Of a stretch of DNA of 64,000 bases, positions 35,832 through 47,445 are shown in pieces. A program made the position numbers and the translations under genes. The notes beneath the pieces are model-generated. The model searched no databases and was not told the origin of the DNA. It saw only the letters and a list, made by a program, of their open reading frames with translations. This DNA is from Brevundimonas naejangsanensis. Its GTDB lineage: Bacteria > Pseudomonadota > Alphaproteobacteria > Caulobacterales > Caulobacteraceae. The stretch is from the NCBI RefSeq assembly GCF_000635915.2, contig NZ_CP015614.1:2907536-2971535 (forward strand). The letters are read 5' to 3'. Position 1 is the first letter of the stretch, and every line of letters starts with the position of its first letter.

Positions 35832-37629
35832 GTTGGGACTCCCCGGCCTTCAACTGTTCAACCGTGTTCCAGAACCGTTCCGCGAAGGGTGCGAGGCCGA
35901 ACTGGCTGCGGACCTCTTCGAAGGCGGCCGAAGATCTGTGGGCGTAGTCGGCCTCCTCCAGCGTCACGGCGCGCTCCAGAGAGGCGCGGACGTCTTCGGC
36001 GGAGACATAGTTGGTGTCCGTTCCGAACATGCGGTAGCGGGCGGTCAGGCGGATATCCAAGGGGCGACGTTCGGACGGGATGACGATGGCGTCGTTTTCG
36101 GAAATATAGTCGCTCATGGCGGTGTGATTGACCGTCACCGGCACCACGCCTCGGCCCATGGCCTCGATCAGCGGCAGGTTCTGTCCTTCGGCATAGGAGG
36201 TGCAGACGTAATAGGTCGCCGCATCATACAGCCGGTTCAGTTCGTTGCGCGTCAGCACGGAGTCGGTCAGCCAGATGCGGTCGCTCACCATCGGCGGGAT
36301 CAGGCGCCCGGCGTCGGAAATCTGCTCTTCCATCAGGATGCGGTTGGCCAGGCGCTTGGCCCGGTGAGGCGTCGTCATCTTCAGCAGCAGCAGCGCGTTC
36401 GGACGGTGCTCCAGGAACCGCATGAACCCGGTCAGCATGGGCTCGATCTGCTTGCGATAGTCGTGAACGTTGAAGACGCTCAGGAAAATCTCGGGCCGTT
36501 CTTCCCCGTCCAGCGAGGACAGGATGGCGGGCAGGGAGGCGGCCTTGGCCCGCGCGGCGTTGTCCAGCATCGGCTGAAGACGCGGCAGGATGCTCAGCGG
36601 CTCCCAGTTGACGCCCGCCAGGTCGCGGCCGATGCGCTCCAGTTCACGCAGGTCCGGACGTTGTGAGCGCGGTCGTCGGCTCAGGTTCGACAGCACCGGC
36701 GAGGGTACGCGCGTGGCGGGTTTGGTGATCTGGGCGGCGACAGCGTCGGTCGCGTGCTGCGACGTGACCCACAGTTCGTCTGCGACATCCAGCATCTGGG
36801 CCTGGTCAGCAAAGGCGTGGTGACTGAAGGCCTCGGTCGGCAGGCGCAGTCGGTCGAACTCCCAGGCGAAGCAGTTGATGTTGTAGGCGCCTTTCAGCAC
36901 CCGCATCCGCTCCGGCGGATAGAAGCCCAGGTGAATGTTGATCTCGGCGCCCGAGCGCTCACGGATGTCCGAGATGTATTCGGGCTTGTCGATCACCGTG
37001 TAATCGACCTCCATCTCCTCGAAGGCCTGGATGAAGCCGCGCATGGCGAAGGAGTAGGAATAGTCGGCGGCGCCCAGGCCGGCCGCAGCCGCTTCCTTGT
37101 CGCCCTCTTGGACCTGGCCGCCGGGCACGGACAGGAAGACGCGCAGAGGCGCCTTGGGAGCCTTGGGATTGACGCCCCGGAAAACGAGGGTGTTGTCGAT
37201 CCGTCGAAGCAGCTTGAGTTCCAGCGCGATCTGGTCCGCAGCCGGATGACCCAAGGCGACGGCGGTCTCGAATTCGCGGGCTGCAGTGTCGAAGTCGCCG
37301 CGAATTTTGGCCAGGTGGCCCAATTGCAGAGCCGCTTCGCCCTCGTCGCCCCCCAGTTCTCTCGCCTTGAGGTAAGCCTCGGCGGCGCGGCTGTGGAAGC
37401 CCGCTTCCTTCAGGGCGTGACCCTTTTGAATCCAGGCGCCGGGCTTGGTCGGCTCCATGCCGGAGATCTGGCGGCGATAGGCCAGATCCAGCGCCCAATC
37501 TCTCTGGGTGCGCGCCTTCTCCGCCTGACGTTTCAACTCCTGTGTCGACTGGCGACGGCCCATCAGCGGCGCGCCTAGTTCGGTGATGCTCCGAACAACG
37601 CCCTGAGGCGTCGGCATTTTGTCACTCAT
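35821..37629 (-). CDS. Large GT4-like glycosyltransferase with an N-terminal TPR region
   Basis: 602 residues; the ATG at 37627-37629 has GGAG about ten bases upstream. The N-terminal 150 residues contain TPR-like helix pairs (AWIQKGHALKEAGFHSRAAE, LQLGHLAKIRGDFDTAAREF). The rest is GT-B-like, with NINCFAWEFDRLRLP and ELWVTSQHATDAV in the first Rossmann half, FLSVFNVHDYRKQ in the second, and SYAEGQNLPLIEAMGRGVVPV as the donor-site region. It is first in the leftward operon, divergent from the GT2 gene across a short A/T-rich promoter region (37630-37844). Specific sugar unknown. Confidence 0.85.
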   Translation of the reverse strand: MSDKMPTPQGVVRSITELGAPLMGRRQSTQELKRQAEKARTQRDWALDLAYRRQISGMEPTKPGAWIQKGHALKEAGFHSRAAEAYLKARELGGDEGEAALQLGHLAKIRGDFDTAAREFETAVALGHPAADQIALELKLLRRIDNTLVFRGVNPKAPKAPLRVFLSVPGGQVQEGDKEAAAAGLGAADYSYSFAMRGFIQAFEEMEVDYTVIDKPEYISDIRERSGAEINIHLGFYPPERMRVLKGAYNINCFAWEFDRLRLPTEAFSHHAFADQAQMLDVADELWVTSQHATDAVAAQITKPATRVPSPVLSNLSRRPRSQRPDLRELERIGRDLAGVNWEPLSILPRLQPMLDNAARAKAASLPAILSSLDGEERPEIFLSVFNVHDYRKQIEPMLTGFMRFLEHRPNALLLLKMTTPHRAKRLANRILMEEQISDAGRLIPPMVSDRIWLTDSVLTRNELNRLYDAATYYVCTSYAEGQNLPLIEAMGRGVVPVTVNHTAMSDYISENDAIVIPSERRPLDIRLTARYRMFGTDTNYVSAEDVRASLERAVTLEEADYAHRSSAAFEEVRSQFGLAPFAERFWNTVEQLKAGESQHDA

Positions 37630-37844
37630 GAAGGGCTCCGAGGCGTCTAATGCAGTCAACCGACATCGCGTGCGGCAGACCAAGTCCTGTTCCCGTCGTC
37701 AAGATATTTCCTACAAAATATATCGTCGATCTTTCTAGCGTTATCTTGGTAGCGGCGGTCCCGCGCTGAGCGTGTCCTAAATGCGTCTGGATCGACGAAG
37801 CGATTGGAGCAGTCTAGAGACGGACCTGTGTGTACGGGGATTGC

Positions 37845-40370
37845 ATGGTGGCAGGGTTGGAAACGGTCGAGGCTGTCTGGAACGAGGAAGACGTTCGAAA
37901 CCTGTATCGGCTCGCATTGCGTCGTGAAGCCGAGGCGGAAGCTATTGTGCAGGAAATGACGGCATGGCCGTCGGACAGACTGGTACGCACGTTTTTCACC
38001 TCGCCCGAGTTCCTTGAACGTCTGGAGCCGGACTTCCAGAAGGGCGAGCGCCCCTGGCGTGAGGAGGAAACTAGTCCCAGCGAGCTTCTGCGGGCTTGGG
38101 CCGCGGGGCGTCTGCCGCTGTCGGAAGGGGGGCGGCTCGCCATCGTGCAGGCGAGGTCGTGGACGCGCGTTTACTGGCTCTTGTTCAGCGATCCTCAGTT
38201 CAGTCAGGTCGTCGGTCCAGAGTTGATCGGCGGCGCCGAGGTCGTGGCGTGGCTGGAAAAATTCGCCAAAGCCGATGGCCGGATTGAGCAGGTCGACGGG
38301 CACGTGATCCGTGGCTGGGCGGTGCGCTTAGATGACATCGCCCAGTCGGCGATCGTGGAAGCCTGGTCCGGCGGCGCCTTGTGTTCCGCGACGACAACCA
38401 ACTTGTTCCGGCGCGACATCCAAGATCGTTTCGGCGGCGACGGGCGCTTTGGTTTTGAACTCAGCCTACCTGCTGAAATGGCGCGCCGAAATGGCGGCGA
38501 GGTCGAGGTCGAAGTCCTGGGCGTCCCGATTGCGCGCGTTCGGTTGCAGCCTGAAGAGCAGGTGCTGGACGATATCGCGGCGGCGGCGCGAGAACTTGGC
38601 GAGGTGCGCGCCTTGCTTGAGCGGCTGGAGGCGCGTCTGCCTGCGGCCGAAAGCGGTCTTGCCCAGCCTCTGTCCGACTATGGCGCCTACGCTGCGGCTT
38701 GGCGCGATAGCGGCCTGGACGCGGCATCGTCGTCACGGAGAGGTTTGGTCGTGGTGGACGCGGTCGGCGCCCCTCCGCGCGCACTGGATGACACGGTTCG
38801 CAGCCTGCTGGCGCAGACGGCGCCGTTGGAGAGGCTGTCCGTCGCTCTCGTCATCGACAGCAGCCAGGCCGCCTTGGCGGAAGACCTGCGTAATCGGTGC
38901 AGTTGGCAGGGACTTGGTGGCGTTTCCATCCATCTGGCCGAGCCGTCGGCGCCGGCCCAGCGTCTCATGGCTGCGGTCGAACAGGTAGGCGCACGAGGCG
39001 AGTTCTGTCTCTTTGTGCGCGCCGGCGATGACCTCGCCCCCGGCGCGGTGCGCCGGATCGCTGCGCGCATGGACCGAAGCGCCCAGGTGCAGGCTGTCTA
39101 TTTTGATGAAGATTGCTTTGCGGACGGGCAGCAGGAAATGGACGCCGTTCTGCGCCGCCGCAAGGATCCGGTGTTGAAGCCGGGCTTTGACCGGGACCTG
39201 CTGCTTCAGACACCCTATGTCGGTCAACGAGCGGCCTTCAACACTGAAGCTCTCCGCCGATTCAGCTTGGAAGAGGCGGCCGGCGATCATTTTGCTGCTG
39301 ACCTGATGCTGCGTATCGACGCCGAGGGCGGCGTGATTGATCACGTGGGTCGGGTTCTGTTGAGCCGGTGGCCTGAAGATTCCGGATCCATTTCTTGGCG
39401 CCAGGCGGTCGAGTCTCATTTCCGCGCCGAGGGGGCCGTGGCGTCAGATCATGAAGACGAGCTTGGCGCTCGCGTTCCAGGGGCTGTGCGCGTGCGTCGT
39501 CGTGCCGATGCGGCGAAGGCCTGCATCATTATTGCGACCCGGGACGCCGTCGACCTGCTGCGGCCTTGCGTGGAGAGCATCTTCGCGATGCGGCCCGCCA
39601 ATGCGACGCCTTACGAGCTGTTGATCATCGATCATGAAAGCCAGGAGCCTGAGACGCTGGCCTATCTTGCGCAGCTGGAGGCCGCTGGCGATGCGCGTAT
39701 CATGCCGTATCAGGGCGAATTCAACTGGGCGCTGATGAACAATCTTGCTGCGGCCCAGACAGACGCTGACGTCCTGATCTTCCTCAACAACGACACGGTG
39801 GTTCGCACCCGCGACTGGTTGGACGAGCTGGTCAGCCAGGCGCAGCGTCCGAACGTCGGCCTTGTCGGTTGCCGTCTGCTTTACGCAGACGGGACGATCC
39901 AGCATGCCGGCTTCGTCGCGCGAGAAGAGGTGTATTCGTTTCTGACCCATGAGGGCGTGGGCGACATGGGTTCGTCGCCGGGTTATCTGGGCCGACATGC
40001 CTTGGTGCATGGTTGCGTCGCAGTAACCGGCGCCTGTATCGCCATCCGCGCCGAAACGTTCCGGGAACTGGGCGGCTTCGACTCGGCCGCATTCCCGATC
40101 GAAGGGAACGACGTAGACTTGTGCATGCGGGCTCAGGCGCAGGGATTGAAGGTGATCTACGACCCCTTTGCGACCCTCTATCACTTGGAATCAAAGTCTC
40201 GCGGCTTCAACACCGACCCTGTGCGCCAGGCCAGGGCTGAGGCGGCGTCGCGGTTGCTGTGGCGCCGCTGGGGCCCGCAATTCAGCCGGGACCCGGGCTT
40301 CAATCCGCATTTCGATCGCTTGTCGCGACCCTTCTCTCGGCTGCGGCCGCCGCCGTCCTACGCAGGTTGA
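37845..40370 (+). CDS. Large tandem-domain GT2 glycosyltransferase
   Basis: 841 residues from the ATG at 37845 (GGGGA nearby; a GTG 15 bases upstream is possible). N-terminal residues 10-60 look like a DUF4214 module (LYRLALRREAE, FFTSPEFLERL), with a helical linker to 290. About 300-545 is a degenerate GT-A domain (GLVVVDAVGAPP...) and 556-785 a complete GT2 domain with CIIIATRDAVDLLRPCVESI, the DxD-like FLNNDTVVR and GCVAVTGACIAIRAETF. Such tandem GT2 proteins extend rhamnan-type O-polysaccharides. The stop overlaps rfbD (TGATG), so it is coupled to dTDP-rhamnose synthesis and probably uses that donor; this is inference. Confidence 0.88.
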   Translation: MVAGLETVEAVWNEEDVRNLYRLALRREAEAEAIVQEMTAWPSDRLVRTFFTSPEFLERLEPDFQKGERPWREEETSPSELLRAWAAGRLPLSEGGRLAIVQARSWTRVYWLLFSDPQFSQVVGPELIGGAEVVAWLEKFAKADGRIEQVDGHVIRGWAVRLDDIAQSAIVEAWSGGALCSATTTNLFRRDIQDRFGGDGRFGFELSLPAEMARRNGGEVEVEVLGVPIARVRLQPEEQVLDDIAAAARELGEVRALLERLEARLPAAESGLAQPLSDYGAYAAAWRDSGLDAASSSRRGLVVVDAVGAPPRALDDTVRSLLAQTAPLERLSVALVIDSSQAALAEDLRNRCSWQGLGGVSIHLAEPSAPAQRLMAAVEQVGARGEFCLFVRAGDDLAPGAVRRIAARMDRSAQVQAVYFDEDCFADGQQEMDAVLRRRKDPVLKPGFDRDLLLQTPYVGQRAAFNTEALRRFSLEEAAGDHFAADLMLRIDAEGGVIDHVGRVLLSRWPEDSGSISWRQAVESHFRAEGAVASDHEDELGARVPGAVRVRRRADAAKACIIIATRDAVDLLRPCVESIFAMRPANATPYELLIIDHESQEPETLAYLAQLEAAGDARIMPYQGEFNWALMNNLAAAQTDADVLIFLNNDTVVRTRDWLDELVSQAQRPNVGLVGCRLLYADGTIQHAGFVAREEVYSFLTHEGVGDMGSSPGYLGRHALVHGCVAVTGACIAIRAETFRELGGFDSAAFPIEGNDVDLCMRAQAQGLKVIYDPFATLYHLESKSRGFNTDPVRQARAEAASRLLWRRWGPQFSRDPGFNPHFDRLSRPFSRLRPPPSYAG

Positions 40371-41254
40371 TGAGCGGGGGGGTCCTGATACTGGGGGCGG
40401 GCGGCCAGGTGGGGCGCGCGACCGCAGCCGTTTTGCGCCGCCAGGGCCGCGCTGTGACCGGCCTGACACGAGGCGACCTGGACATCACCGACGAGTCCGC
40501 CTTGGACGAGGTCTTCCGCCGTGTTCGTCCCGCGACGGTGATTAACGCCGCAGCCTTCACGGCCGTCGATCGGGCGGAAGCACAACCTTGGCGGGCTGAA
40601 GCCGTCAATGGCCTGGCGCCGGGATTGATCGGCGCCTCGGCGCGTCGTCATGGCGCTGCCTTGATCCATCTGTCGACGGATTATGTTTTCGACGGAGAGA
40701 AGGGCGCGCCCTATGTCGAAGCCGATACGGCGGCGCCGGTGTCGGTATACGGTCGCAGCAAGCTTGCGGGGGAGGCGGCCGTGCTTCGCTCCGGCGCGGC
40801 GGGAGTGATCCTGCGCACGTCCTGGCTGTTGTCTGCAGGGGGGTTCGTCGGGGCTATTCTGTCGCGCGCGCGCTCTGGCGAGGTGTTGCGGGTCGTCGGC
40901 GACCAGAAGGGCCGTCCGACTTTGGTCGACGACCTGGCTCAGGCGCTCGCCGCCCTGGCGCACGAGACCCTGCCGCAGGCCGCTGAGGTCTATCACTACG
41001 CGGGCGCGACCGATGCGACATGGTTCGAGCTGGCCGACGCCCTCGTCGACGAATGGAGCGGCCGCACCGGCGCCGCCCGGCCTGTGATGACCGGCGTCAC
41101 CGCCGCGAGTTGGAACGCCCCGGCGCGCCGCCCCTCTGATTCCCGGCTCGACAGCGGGCGCATCGCGGCTGATTTCGGCTTGCTGGGCCGGGATTGGCGC
41201 GAGGGCGTTCCCGAACTGGTTGAAGCCTGGTTGAACAAGGAGCCGGACCAATGA
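40370..41254 (+). CDS. rfbD: dTDP-4-dehydrorhamnose reductase
   Basis: Last enzyme of dTDP-L-rhamnose synthesis. 294 residues; NAD(P) loop GAGGQVGRA, catalytic LSTDYVFDG and Y127-x3-K131 in YGRSKLAGE, and the C-terminal [11 protein letters not shown] motif are all typical. Start ATG overlaps the preceding stop and its own stop overlaps the rfbA start (ATGA). Only rfbD and rfbA are here; rfbC and rfbB lie 17 kb to the right beyond the secretion genes. Confidence 0.95.
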   Translation: MSGGVLILGAGGQVGRATAAVLRRQGRAVTGLTRGDLDITDESALDEVFRRVRPATVINAAAFTAVDRAEAQPWRAEAVNGLAPGLIGASARRHGAALIHLSTDYVFDGEKGAPYVEADTAAPVSVYGRSKLAGEAAVLRSGAAGVILRTSWLLSAGGFVGAILSRARSGEVLRVVGDQKGRPTLVDDLAQALAALAHETLPQAAEVYHYAGATDATWFELADALVDEWSGRTGAARPVMTGVTAASWNAPARRPSDSRLDSGRIAADFGLLGRDWREGVPELVEAWLNKEPDQ

Positions 41255-42135
41255 AGGGCATCATCCTGGCCGGCGGCGCGGGCTCGCGCCTGCATCCCAT
41301 GACCACGGCGGTCTCAAAGCAGTTGATGCCGGTCTATGACAAGCCGCTGATCTACTATCCGCTGACGACCCTGATGCTGGCGGGGATCCGCGAGATCCTG
41401 ATCATCACCACCCCGCGCGACCAGCCCGCCTTCCAGAGCCTGCTGGGCGACGGCGGGCGCTGGGGGCTCGATCTGACCTTCGCGGTGCAGGATCAGCCGC
41501 GCGGCTTGGCCGACGCCTATCGCATCGGGGCCGACTTCGTGGACGGCGGCCCCTCGGCCCTGATCCTGGGCGACAACCTGTTTTACGGCCATGAGGCCGG
41601 CCGCGTCTTCGCCCGCGCCGCCGACACGCTGGACGCCCGGCGCGGCGCCGTGGTCTTCGCCTATCGCGTGTCCGACCCGCGCCGCTACGGCGTGGTCGAG
41701 CTGGACGGGCAGGGCCGCCCCCTGTCCATCGAGGAGAAGCCGGACGACCCCCGCTCCCCCTGGGCGGTGACGGGTCTTTATATCTATGACGGCCAGGCCC
41801 CCGAGCTCGCCGCCCGCCTCCAGCCCTCCGCGCGCGGCGAGCTGGAGATCACCGACCTGAACCGCGCCTATCTGGAGCAGGGCCGCCTGGGGGTCGAGCG
41901 TCTGGGCCGCGGCTTCGCCTGGCTGGACACCGGCACCCCCGACAGCCTGCTGGACGCCGCCGCCTTCGTGCGCACCCTGGAGCAGCGCCAGGGCTTCAAG
42001 ATCGCCTGCCCCGAAGAGGTCGCCTGGCGCATGGGTTGGATCGACGCCGCCCAGCTGGCCCGCCTGGCCGAAGGCTTCGGCGGCGCCGATTACGGGGCCT
42101 ATCTGCGGGGGGTCGCGAACGATGAGGCGCGCTGA
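41251..42135 (+). CDS. rfbA: Glucose-1-phosphate thymidylyltransferase
   Basis: Makes dTDP-glucose, the first dTDP-rhamnose intermediate. 294 residues with the nucleotidyltransferase loop [33 protein letters not shown], the metal-site [22 protein letters not shown] and the EEKP motif, all characteristic of RmlA. It ends the GT2-rfbD-rfbA operon and converges on the GSCFA gene, 36 bases away. Confidence 0.96.
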   Translation: MKGIILAGGAGSRLHPMTTAVSKQLMPVYDKPLIYYPLTTLMLAGIREILIITTPRDQPAFQSLLGDGGRWGLDLTFAVQDQPRGLADAYRIGADFVDGGPSALILGDNLFYGHEAGRVFARAADTLDARRGAVVFAYRVSDPRRYGVVELDGQGRPLSIEEKPDDPRSPWAVTGLYIYDGQAPELAARLQPSARGELEITDLNRAYLEQGRLGVERLGRGFAWLDTGTPDSLLDAAAFVRTLEQRQGFKIACPEEVAWRMGWIDAAQLARLAEGFGGADYGAYLRGVANDEAR

Positions 42136-42171
42136 GGCGTGGCGGTCGGGTTGCAGCGCAGGCTGGCTGCC

Positions 42172-43311
42172 TCAGACGCCAGCCCTCAGCGCCCGGTCGC
42201 TGAGTTGCTCGGTTCTCAGCGGTCTGCCTTCCTCCCGCCCGGCACGCATCCAGTGTTCGAAGCCGGATGAGAGGTCGCCTCGGCGCACGGCGTCTTCAAC
42301 GTCGGGATTAGCGTCCAGGTAGCTCAGCTCTGTAAAGTCGTCCGGCGCCAGCCGTGGCGCGGCCTCGCCGAGATAGGCCTGCATGAACTGCTCCATGACG
42401 TGGCCGACGATTTGGTCCGAAACGTGCAGGCAGTCGAGGCCGTATGCGAACGTCCGAGGGCTCAGCGTCACGATCTCATAGCTGGGGAAGTAGTCCACGT
42501 CCGCGTGACGGGCTTCAAACGCCCCCGCCGCCGCCCGCAACACCGATTTGGACAGGCTGTTCGCCACGGCCACGTCTTGATCTGAGAAAGTGGTTCCCAT
42601 CGGCACGGGCGACACCGTGACCACCATCTTCATTGCGGGGTTCAGCCGTTTCAGGCGCTCGCGAATCTCCTCCAGGGCGTCCAGATTGTCCTGCGCGTCC
42701 GTGATCTCTAGCTGGTAGCGGTCCGGCCGCCGACGCACCTCCCACGGCCCCGGCGCGGCGTTCAGCCGGGTATCGGTCTCCTGGTCGCGCCACACCTCGT
42801 TCAGGCCAAGGGTCATCAGGACGACGTCCGCCGCCCTCAGCCGAGGGAAGTATTCGGCCGCCAGCCAGGCCCGCCGCTCCAGGGCCCGTTCCAGCGTCGA
42901 ACTCTGCAGGCCGGGCGTCAGATGAAGATCGCGCCAGCCGTTGGCCGTTTCCGTCAGGTGCGCTTGCGGGTCGCCGGGCGGCGTTTCCAGCCAGCGAAGC
43001 TCCTGCAGCATGGAATGGGTCGTGAATTTGTTGAGAAAGCCGTTGGCGCGCGCCGGCCATTCCGACTTAGGCGACACGACCCTTTTGCTCAGCACGTTCG
43101 CGCCGCGATAAATCAAGTGCTCTTCGATATTGCGCGCGAAGCATGAGCCCATGCAGAAAAACCGCGCGTCGCGATCCAGGCCGAAGCGGGGGGTGTGGCT
43201 GATCCGCACCGGCTCGCTTTGAAAACGATCTACAGTCGCCGCCCATTGGCTCGCCTCACTGCGCGCCGCGCCGCGCCAGGCCTCATTCCCTTCCACCGTG
43301 CGGACCGCCAT
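42172..43311 (-). CDS. GSCFA-domain protein (SGNH-hydrolase-like)
   Basis: 379 residues from the ATG at 43309-43311, which has AGGAGAAG at ideal spacing; the longer start at 43341 lacks a site. The GSCFA motif is FFCMGSCFARNIEEHL, and VLMTLGLNEVW and CLHVSD look like further SGNH-type blocks, so an esterase or O-acyl transferase role on surface polysaccharide is plausible. The C-terminus carries YLDANPDVEDAV followed by FEHWMRAGREEGR, a short module seen on other surface-polysaccharide enzymes. It converges with rfbA and is divergent from the exported-protein gene. Confidence 0.8.
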   Translation of the reverse strand: MAVRTVEGNEAWRGAARSEASQWAATVDRFQSEPVRISHTPRFGLDRDARFFCMGSCFARNIEEHLIYRGANVLSKRVVSPKSEWPARANGFLNKFTTHSMLQELRWLETPPGDPQAHLTETANGWRDLHLTPGLQSSTLERALERRAWLAAEYFPRLRAADVVLMTLGLNEVWRDQETDTRLNAAPGPWEVRRRPDRYQLEITDAQDNLDALEEIRERLKRLNPAMKMVVTVSPVPMGTTFSDQDVAVANSLSKSVLRAAAGAFEARHADVDYFPSYEIVTLSPRTFAYGLDCLHVSDQIVGHVMEQFMQAYLGEAAPRLAPDDFTELSYLDANPDVEDAVRRGDLSSGFEHWMRAGREEGRPLRTEQLSDRALRAGV

Positions 43312-43711
43312 CGTCTTCTCCTGGGCTGGCCTGCCGCTCATCCAGAGGCCGTCCCGAAACTAGGGGAAGCGCCCCTCCGGACTCAAGCCGGCAGCCGAAA
43401 CAAGGCGAAAAAGCGAATAAGCTTTACAATAAGTTCCGCTGCTTTCATCTTAAGCGAATCGCGTTGGGTGAATTCTCTCAGCGATACCTGCGTTTATAAA
43501 GCGTAAGCAAGAACGCAAAAAACATAGAAAATATAGATGTCGAGTTACGTCGATCCATATCGCCGTCATGCCTTGACGGCGTTCTGATAGCCACGTTAGA
43601 AGCAGGTTGCCGTGGCGCAGCCATTCCCCTCACAAGGGTCTGAACTGTGGCCGAAAGGCGCTCACACTTTGGCTACGCCACTCAATTCGTTTCTCTGGGG
43701 GACATTCCCGA
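43312..43711. promoter_or_regulatory. A/T-rich intergenic promoter and leader of the exported-protein gene
   Basis: 400 bases between the divergent GSCFA and exported-protein genes. Positions 43390-43555 are much richer in A/T than any other stretch of the window, including AAAACATAGAAAATATAGA and TTTATAAAGC. An 8-bp perfect hairpin (43561-43568 with 43574-43581, 5-base loop) lies in the probable leader. A GGGGG site is 12 bases before the ATG. This suits a strong promoter with a long structured leader; no exact -35/-10 pair could be assigned. Confidence 0.5.
43561..43581 (+). other. Stem-loop in the leader of the exported-protein gene
   Basis: Perfect inverted repeat CGCCGTCA with TGACGGCG and a 5-base loop, 131 bases before the coding start and just after the A/T-rich stretch. 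No T run follows, so it is not a standard terminator; a 5' mRNA-stabilising role or a regulator site are options. Confidence 0.4.
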
Positions 43712-45175
43712 ATGACTAAGAAGCTTCTTCTTGCCGCTGCCGCCGTGTCGGCCATCGGCTTCGCCGGCGCTGCCGGCGCAATGGACATCACGACGGCACG
43801 CGTTGCGGGTATCACCGTGTACACGGGCACCACGGCCTCGCCTTACGGTCTGGCTTCGCAAGCCACCGTGCCGGTCGCGGGTCTGTCGACCCCCGCGTCG
43901 GGTGTGGGTGTTGAAACCGATCTCGTCGTCTCGCTGAGCGCGGGCGCAGGTGCTCTGGCTCCCGGCAACTATGTGATGACCTTCACCTATACGGGCATCG
44001 CTGGTTTCGTGGGTACGCCGCAGCTCCAACTGCAAGGCGCCGCTGGGTGCACGCCCTCGGCGGTGTTGTCGACGGGTGGGACGGCTACCTCGCAGACCGT
44101 TTCTTATATCGTCGGCGTGGATGTCGCCTGCACCACCAACCCGACCTTCCGTCTGACTGCGCCGTTCAAGATTTCTGCGGCAAACGCTGTTACGGTTCAG
44201 GCTTCGCTGACGCAAGGCGGCCTGCCGGTCGATAACAGCCCTTCGGCCACGCGTACGCTGGTCCAGCCTCGCTCGGCCTATACCGCTTCGGTCAATGGCG
44301 CGGTTGACGGAAAGGGCGGCGCTACGGACACTCCCGCCAACGCTGCTGATAACGCCGACTTCCCGACTCAGCTGGCTCTGGGGTCCGGCTCGACTCCGTT
44401 CCAAGCGTTCCGCACGGGTGCAGAGTTCGATGCCATTATTGGTGCGCTGGGGTATACTTCGGTTGCAAACACCTACGCCGACCTGTCTAAGACCGCTCTC
44501 CCGACGCCGGCTATGGATGTTACGCTGAGCGGTAACTTTGCCGGTCTGACGCCGACGTTGACGACCGATGACACCGGTGCCGGCCCTGTCGCGGCTACGA
44601 CTGTAACTGCATCGACGGCTACTTTCGCTGCGGTGCCGGCCGGCCGCTACAACGTTGTGGTTGCAGCGACCAGCAGCGCTGCCAACGCTCCGCAACTCGC
44701 TGGCGGTGCCTATACGGCCACGTTCTCTTCTGCATCGAGCTCGCCGCTGGCTGCTGGCGCGATCTCTGCGTCGGGCGCGCTGGAGACCATTGGTCTGCAA
44801 GGCACCAACTTTGTGGCTCCGTGGGTGCAGTCGGCCAACCCGAACTTCAACACTGTGCTGCGCCTGTCGAACAGCGGCGCGGTCACCGGCCCGGTGACGC
44901 TTTCGCTGACCAGCCCCGCTGCCACGCCGACGGCGACGACCTGCGGCGCTGCCCAGCTCGCTAAGCTGGCTTCGATTCCGGCCAACGGCGAGCTGTCCAT
45001 CAACAGCGCTGACCTGACGACCTGCTTCGGCGCTTTCGCCCGCGGCGACGTTCGCGTCACGGTTCAATCGCAGTCGACCAGCATCACCGCCAAGCTGCGT
45101 ATCGTGAACCCGGGCAATGTTGTGACCGAGCAGTCGCTCGGCGCGATCTCGACCGGCGTCGCGACCGTCAACTAA
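43712..45175 (+). CDS. Abundant-type exported Thr/Ala/Ser-rich surface protein, function unknown
   Basis: 487 residues. A clear Sec signal peptide (MTKKLLLAAAAVSAIGFAGA, cleavage after AGA near 23) is followed by a low-Lys, Thr/Ala/Gly/Ser-rich, beta-like sequence with four Cys (AGCTP, VACTT, TTCGA, TTCFG), enough for two disulfides. Codons favour GCT, GGT and ACG more than neighbouring genes, as in highly expressed genes. It stands alone between an A/T-rich promoter region and a strong terminator. No known domain recognised. An S-layer-like or secreted exoprotein role fits, and the T2SS genes begin 458 bases downstream; being a T2SS substrate is a hypothesis. Confidence 0.75.
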   Translation: MTKKLLLAAAAVSAIGFAGAAGAMDITTARVAGITVYTGTTASPYGLASQATVPVAGLSTPASGVGVETDLVVSLSAGAGALAPGNYVMTFTYTGIAGFVGTPQLQLQGAAGCTPSAVLSTGGTATSQTVSYIVGVDVACTTNPTFRLTAPFKISAANAVTVQASLTQGGLPVDNSPSATRTLVQPRSAYTASVNGAVDGKGGATDTPANAADNADFPTQLALGSGSTPFQAFRTGAEFDAIIGALGYTSVANTYADLSKTALPTPAMDVTLSGNFAGLTPTLTTDDTGAGPVAATTVTASTATFAAVPAGRYNVVVAATSSAANAPQLAGGAYTATFSSASSSPLAAGAISASGALETIGLQGTNFVAPWVQSANPNFNTVLRLSNSGAVTGPVTLSLTSPAATPTATTCGAAQLAKLASIPANGELSINSADLTTCFGAFARGDVRVTVQSQSTSITAKLRIVNPGNVVTEQSLGAISTGVATVN

Positions 45176-45200
45176 GTCCAGGCTCAAACCTGAACTGGGG

Positions 45201-45232
45201 AAGGGAGGGCTTCGGCCCTCCCTTTTCTTTTG
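45201..45232 (+). terminator. Strong rho-independent terminator with UUCG loop
   Basis: Perfect 10-bp stem (45201-45210 with 45215-45224), TTCG tetraloop, then TTCTTTTG. It follows the exported-protein stop by 25 bases and isolates that gene from the secretion operon. Confidence 0.93.
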
Positions 45233-45298
45233 CCTCAGCGGAACGTGAATCCGTCGAATTGACGGTCCATCGGCGTCCCGCGTCAAAAGGAGAGCCGT

Positions 45299-45559
45299 AT
45301 GGCCGAGTATAAGAACCAGACCCTGTCGGGCGTCGTCGCCCTGGACAGCAACAGCTTCGACAACATCGACTTCAAGGATGCGGAGCTGACCTACGACGGC
45401 GGCCGTCCGCCCGCCTTCAACAACTGCCGCTTCGACAACGCGCGCTTCACCTTCCGCGAATCGGCCGGCAACACCCTGCTGTTCCTGCGCGCGATGGCGC
45501 CGGCCCAAACCAATATGCGTGATGTGGTCCTGGGCCTGATGCCGGAACTCAAGGCCTGA
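45299..45559 (+). CDS. Small conserved-looking protein, function unknown
   Basis: 86 residues, start ATG preceded by AAAGGAGA at good spacing. The first half has an alternating pattern (NFDNIDFKDAELTY-like, CRFDNARFTF) reminiscent of pentapeptide-repeat or small beta-solenoid proteins; the second half is helical (LLFLRAMAPAQTNMRDVVLG). No signal peptide, so cytoplasmic. It lies between the exported-protein terminator and gspE, 74 bases before gspE, and may share its promoter. Function not recognised. Confidence 0.75.
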   Translation: MAEYKNQTLSGVVALDSNSFDNIDFKDAELTYDGGRPPAFNNCRFDNARFTFRESAGNTLLFLRAMAPAQTNMRDVVLGLMPELKA

Positions 45560-45633
45560 TCCCTCGCAAGGGTTGCTGATCGGGCGGGATGGGAGCGCTA
45601 CGGCCGTGATCCCCATATCGTCCCGCCCGGTTC

Positions 45634-47441
<1,808 letters not shown>

Positions 47442-47445
<4 letters not shown>

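Noticed and set aside
43682..45616. Long minus-strand frame opposite the exported protein
   Set aside because: Arg/Gly/Ala-rich and crossing a strong terminator and the next gene; the plus-strand gene has signal peptide, ribosome-binding site and terminator.
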